The notes below the pieces were generated by a model. It worked only from the letters and a program-made list of their open reading frames with translations. It did not search any database and was not told the origin of the DNA. From CAZGYE01 sp964530165 (GTDB taxonomy: Bacteria > Planctomycetota > Planctomycetia > Planctomycetales > Planctomycetaceae), in assembly GCA_964530165.1 (NCBI GenBank), contig CAZGYE010000337.1:1-5843 (forward strand): DNA of 5,843 nucleotides. The letters run 5' to 3'. Positions 4,027 through 5,843 of this stretch are shown in pieces; within the stretch, counting starts at the first letter, position 1, and every line of letters starts with the position of its first letter. The translations under genes and the position numbers were made by a program.

Positions 4027-5838
4027 TCAAATCGCCATTCGCTTCAGTCCGAACAGGCGGGCCAACACCAGAACGAACAGGGCCGCCGCCACCATGATTA
4101 ACGACACCGCAGCCGCGCCTTCGATGGCGCCGACCGACATTTCCAGAAACACGGTGGTCGGCAGCACTTCGGTCTTCATGCGGGTGGCGCCGGCGAAGAT
4201 CAGAATGGGACCGAATTCACCCAACGAACGCGCCCAAGCCAAAGTACCCGCCGCCAGCAAGCCTCGCCGCGACTGCGGAAAGACGACCAGCCAAAACGCT
4301 TGCCCGCGGCTGCACCCCAGTGTCAACGCAACCCGTTCGTACCGCGGGTGGATCTGATCGAAGGCGACGCGCATCGTCCGCACCGCAAATGCACAGGCCA
4401 CCATAAACTGGGCCAGAATGACGGCAGGAATCTCATACGTCACCGGGAATGTCAAAGGCGGTGTCAGGTCGCTTCGCGATTGCTCCCGCGGTCGCAGCAC
4501 TGCGCATTGAATGCTCCATTTGACAGGCTCTGTTCGCCACACGTCGCGGAGGGCAACGTATTGCCGATCAACGGCGGCCATCTTTTGCTGCATCGCAACC
4601 CTATCACGTCGCAGGGCTTCGATGTGCCGATCCTTCTGCCGAGTCTCCAGTTCGCTCTGGACCGTGCTCGCTCGCTGCGGCATGTTGCCGAGGATGTCCT
4701 CAATGGCATCCAATTCGGTTCGAACCGTTTCCGTTCTCCAATCCTTGCCGATGACGTCGAGTTTCTCTCTGGTCACATCCAATCCCGCGCGGATGCCGGC
4801 GACCGTGGGAAGTTTCTCGAATTCTTTCTGCAAGTCCCGCTGCACGCGGTCTAAGTCGTCTTCGGACTTGTTCAACAGCGTTTGCAGTTTTTCGAGCCGG
4901 TCGACCGGTTTTTCCGGTGCGAGCTGAAATTCGATCTCGCCGCCGGCCGGCCAATGCGGATCGACGTCACCCCGAAACGTCGCGAAAAGCTGGTGATTCC
5001 CGTTCGGAACTCCTTTGGCATCGACCTTCTCAGCGATCTGCAGGTTCTCGAACTCGGCATCCGACAGGTGCTCCTTCAGAGATCCCAGCACTTCCCCAAC
5101 AGTCCCGAAATATGTGTACTTGGCCGAATAAACGCGTCGAGACTGCCAAAGGGGGCTTTGATCCTGATAAGTCACCTCGAGAGGCTCAAACACTGCCGGG
5201 ATCGGCACCCATTCCGGCAGCGAGGGAAAGAGATACCGGTGCGTCAGAATCGGGTACAGCACCAGGCTCGCGCAGACCGGCGCCAAGACGCGCGCGAGTC
5301 GGCTGTCGAAGAGCCTTCGAGACGCGAAGTACACAACCAACGAGACAACGACCAATGCCAGCAAACAGGCCAACGGAACGATGTTGTTCGCCAGAAAGAT
5401 TTCCACTCGGTGCAGCCCATCTTCGATGTGTTCCGCGAACGGACTGTTGAACAGAATCAACAGACACAGCCCGATCACCAACGGCGGCAAAACAATCGGA
5501 ATATCGAGGACACCGTCGATGAAGGCTCGACCCGGAAATCGATGCCGCGACATCAAATACCCAATCGGCACCGCCACCCACAGCGCCAGGATCGTCGTCA
5601 CTGTGCAGGACAGCAGACTCAGCCGAATGGAGTACCGCACCTCGCGGGTGCTCATCGCACTGAGCAGATGCTCCGGCGTCGTGTGGGCGACTAACGCCAC
5701 CAGCATGGCCACAATCAGCACGATGTAAACGCTTCCGATCAAACCGAAGCCAGAAAAAAACGGTACGTCGGACGCAGCGCGCAGCGAGTCATCGTGCCGC
5801 TCGTCATGTGTACGCGTCTTGTCGGTTCCGGCGCTCAT
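4027..5838 (-). CDS. ModB/CysU-like ABC transporter permease with large internal insertion
   Basis: A 603-residue inner-membrane permease, more than twice the usual 220-280 residues of molybdate/sulfate-type permeases. The core is recognisable on both sides of an insertion. N-terminal part: membrane segments at about 31-51, 70-95 and 112-131, with YSIRLSLLSCTVTTILALWVAVPIGYL-type and DIPIVLPPLVIG-type blocks. C-terminal part: a membrane segment at 468-489, the ATPase-contact EAA loop around Glu501-Pro521 (ERVALTLG...VVFP), SLGEFGPILIFAG at 538-550, and a last segment at 573-596. Between them, residues about 142-463 are extra. Such permeases move oxyanions (molybdate, tungstate, sulfate) delivered by a binding protein, powered by a separate ATPase; neither partner is in the window. 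The substrate is uncertain, so no symbol is given. The ATG at 5838 is followed by A (ATGA), allowing overlap with an upstream stop; AGGAA abuts the start. Confidence 0.88.
   Translation of the reverse strand: MSAGTDKTRTHDERHDDSLRAASDVPFFSGFGLIGSVYIVLIVAMLVALVAHTTPEHLLSAMSTREVRYSIRLSLLSCTVTTILALWVAVPIGYLMSRHRFPGRAFIDGVLDIPIVLPPLVIGLCLLILFNSPFAEHIEDGLHRVEIFLANNIVPLACLLALVVVSLVVYFASRRLFDSRLARVLAPVCASLVLYPILTHRYLFPSLPEWVPIPAVFEPLEVTYQDQSPLWQSRRVYSAKYTYFGTVGEVLGSLKEHLSDAEFENLQIAEKVDAKGVPNGNHQLFATFRGDVDPHWPAGGEIEFQLAPEKPVDRLEKLQTLLNKSEDDLDRVQRDLQKEFEKLPTVAGIRAGLDVTREKLDVIGKDWRTETVRTELDAIEDILGNMPQRASTVQSELETRQKDRHIEALRRDRVAMQQKMAAVDRQYVALRDVWRTEPVKWSIQCAVLRPREQSRSDLTPPLTFPVTYEIPAVILAQFMVACAFAVRTMRVAFDQIHPRYERVALTLGCSRGQAFWLVVFPQSRRGLLAAGTLAWARSLGEFGPILIFAGATRMKTEVLPTTVFLEMSVGAIEGAAAVSLIMVAAALFVLVLARLFGLKRMAI
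4450..5415 (-). other. Insertion region within the ABC permease (residues about 142-463)
   Basis: This segment has no counterpart in ordinary ModB or CysU permeases. In order it holds two hydrophobic segments (about 150-171 and 182-199), a proline- and aromatic-rich stretch (200-245), a mixed alpha/beta-looking part (246-308, including GEVLGSLKEHLSDAEFENL and a FATFRGD strand), a charged helical stretch (about 311-435) rich in Glu, Lys, Arg, Leu and Gln at heptad-like spacing, and a short return (436-463) into the permease fold. The reading frame runs unbroken through it. I do not recognise the soluble part. Boundaries are estimated by eye from where the permease pattern stops and resumes. 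Confidence 0.7.
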
Positions 5839-5843
5839 TTCCT

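Noticed and set aside
3913..4029. The permease and metallopeptidase lie in the same reading frame, so stop readthrough at 4027-4029 could make a fusion protein.
   Set aside because: A second in-frame stop (TGA on the minus strand) occurs at 3982-3984, and the peptidase has its own signal peptide beginning at 3912.
4882..5694. A 270-codon plus-strand open frame opposite the permease.
   Set aside because: It is antisense to a clear membrane protein, its product is rich in Arg and Gln with no domain pattern, and it has no convincing ribosome site; it is a GC-driven shadow.

Overview
The window looks like a piece of a planctomycete (Planctomycetota) chromosome. Three features point there together: a Tat-exported protein carrying the planctomycete-restricted TIGR03009 domain, a secreted carboxypeptidase-regulatory-like protein that ends in one membrane segment plus an acidic tail, and a DUF1570-type secreted metallopeptidase. 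An intergenic palindrome of the GGCAGGCT type, which I remember as dispersed in planctomycete genomes, agrees with this. The DNA is moderately GC-rich throughout, with no tRNA, rRNA, CRISPR array, transposase or phage gene visible. All assignments come from reading motifs; no database search was run.

Layout. (1) Positions 2-232 (+) are the 3' end of pdxA (vitamin B6 synthesis). It overlaps by four bases (ATGA) a histidine phosphatase gene at 229-888 (+), so the two are probably translationally coupled. (2) After a 165-nt gap, 1054-2172 (+) encodes a Tat-exported TIGR03009 protein with a C-terminal PASTA domain. (3) It converges, with only 16 nt between stop codons, on 2189-2887 (-), a secreted, membrane-anchored beta-sandwich protein. 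(4) Positions 2888-3144 hold no gene but contain two adjacent perfect inverted repeats, one of them a nested 24-bp palindrome. (5) Positions 3145-3912 (-) encode a secreted HExxH zinc peptidase. (6) Positions 4027-5838 (-) encode a ModB/CysU-like ABC transporter permease interrupted by about 320 extra residues.

How the parts relate. pdxA and the phosphatase form an operon tail. The permease probably belongs to an operon whose other members (binding protein, ATPase) lie beyond the right edge, since its start codon ATGA could overlap an upstream stop. The metallopeptidase follows it on the same strand after 114 nt and may be co-transcribed. The proteins at 1054-2172, 2189-2887 and 3145-3912 are all predicted to act outside the cytoplasm.

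The best candidate for something undescribed is the permease. Its molybdate/sulfate-type core is split after transmembrane helix 3 by two extra hydrophobic segments and a roughly 260-residue soluble region with a long charged, coiled-coil-like helix stretch. Known topology would place this on the outer face, where the solute-binding protein docks.
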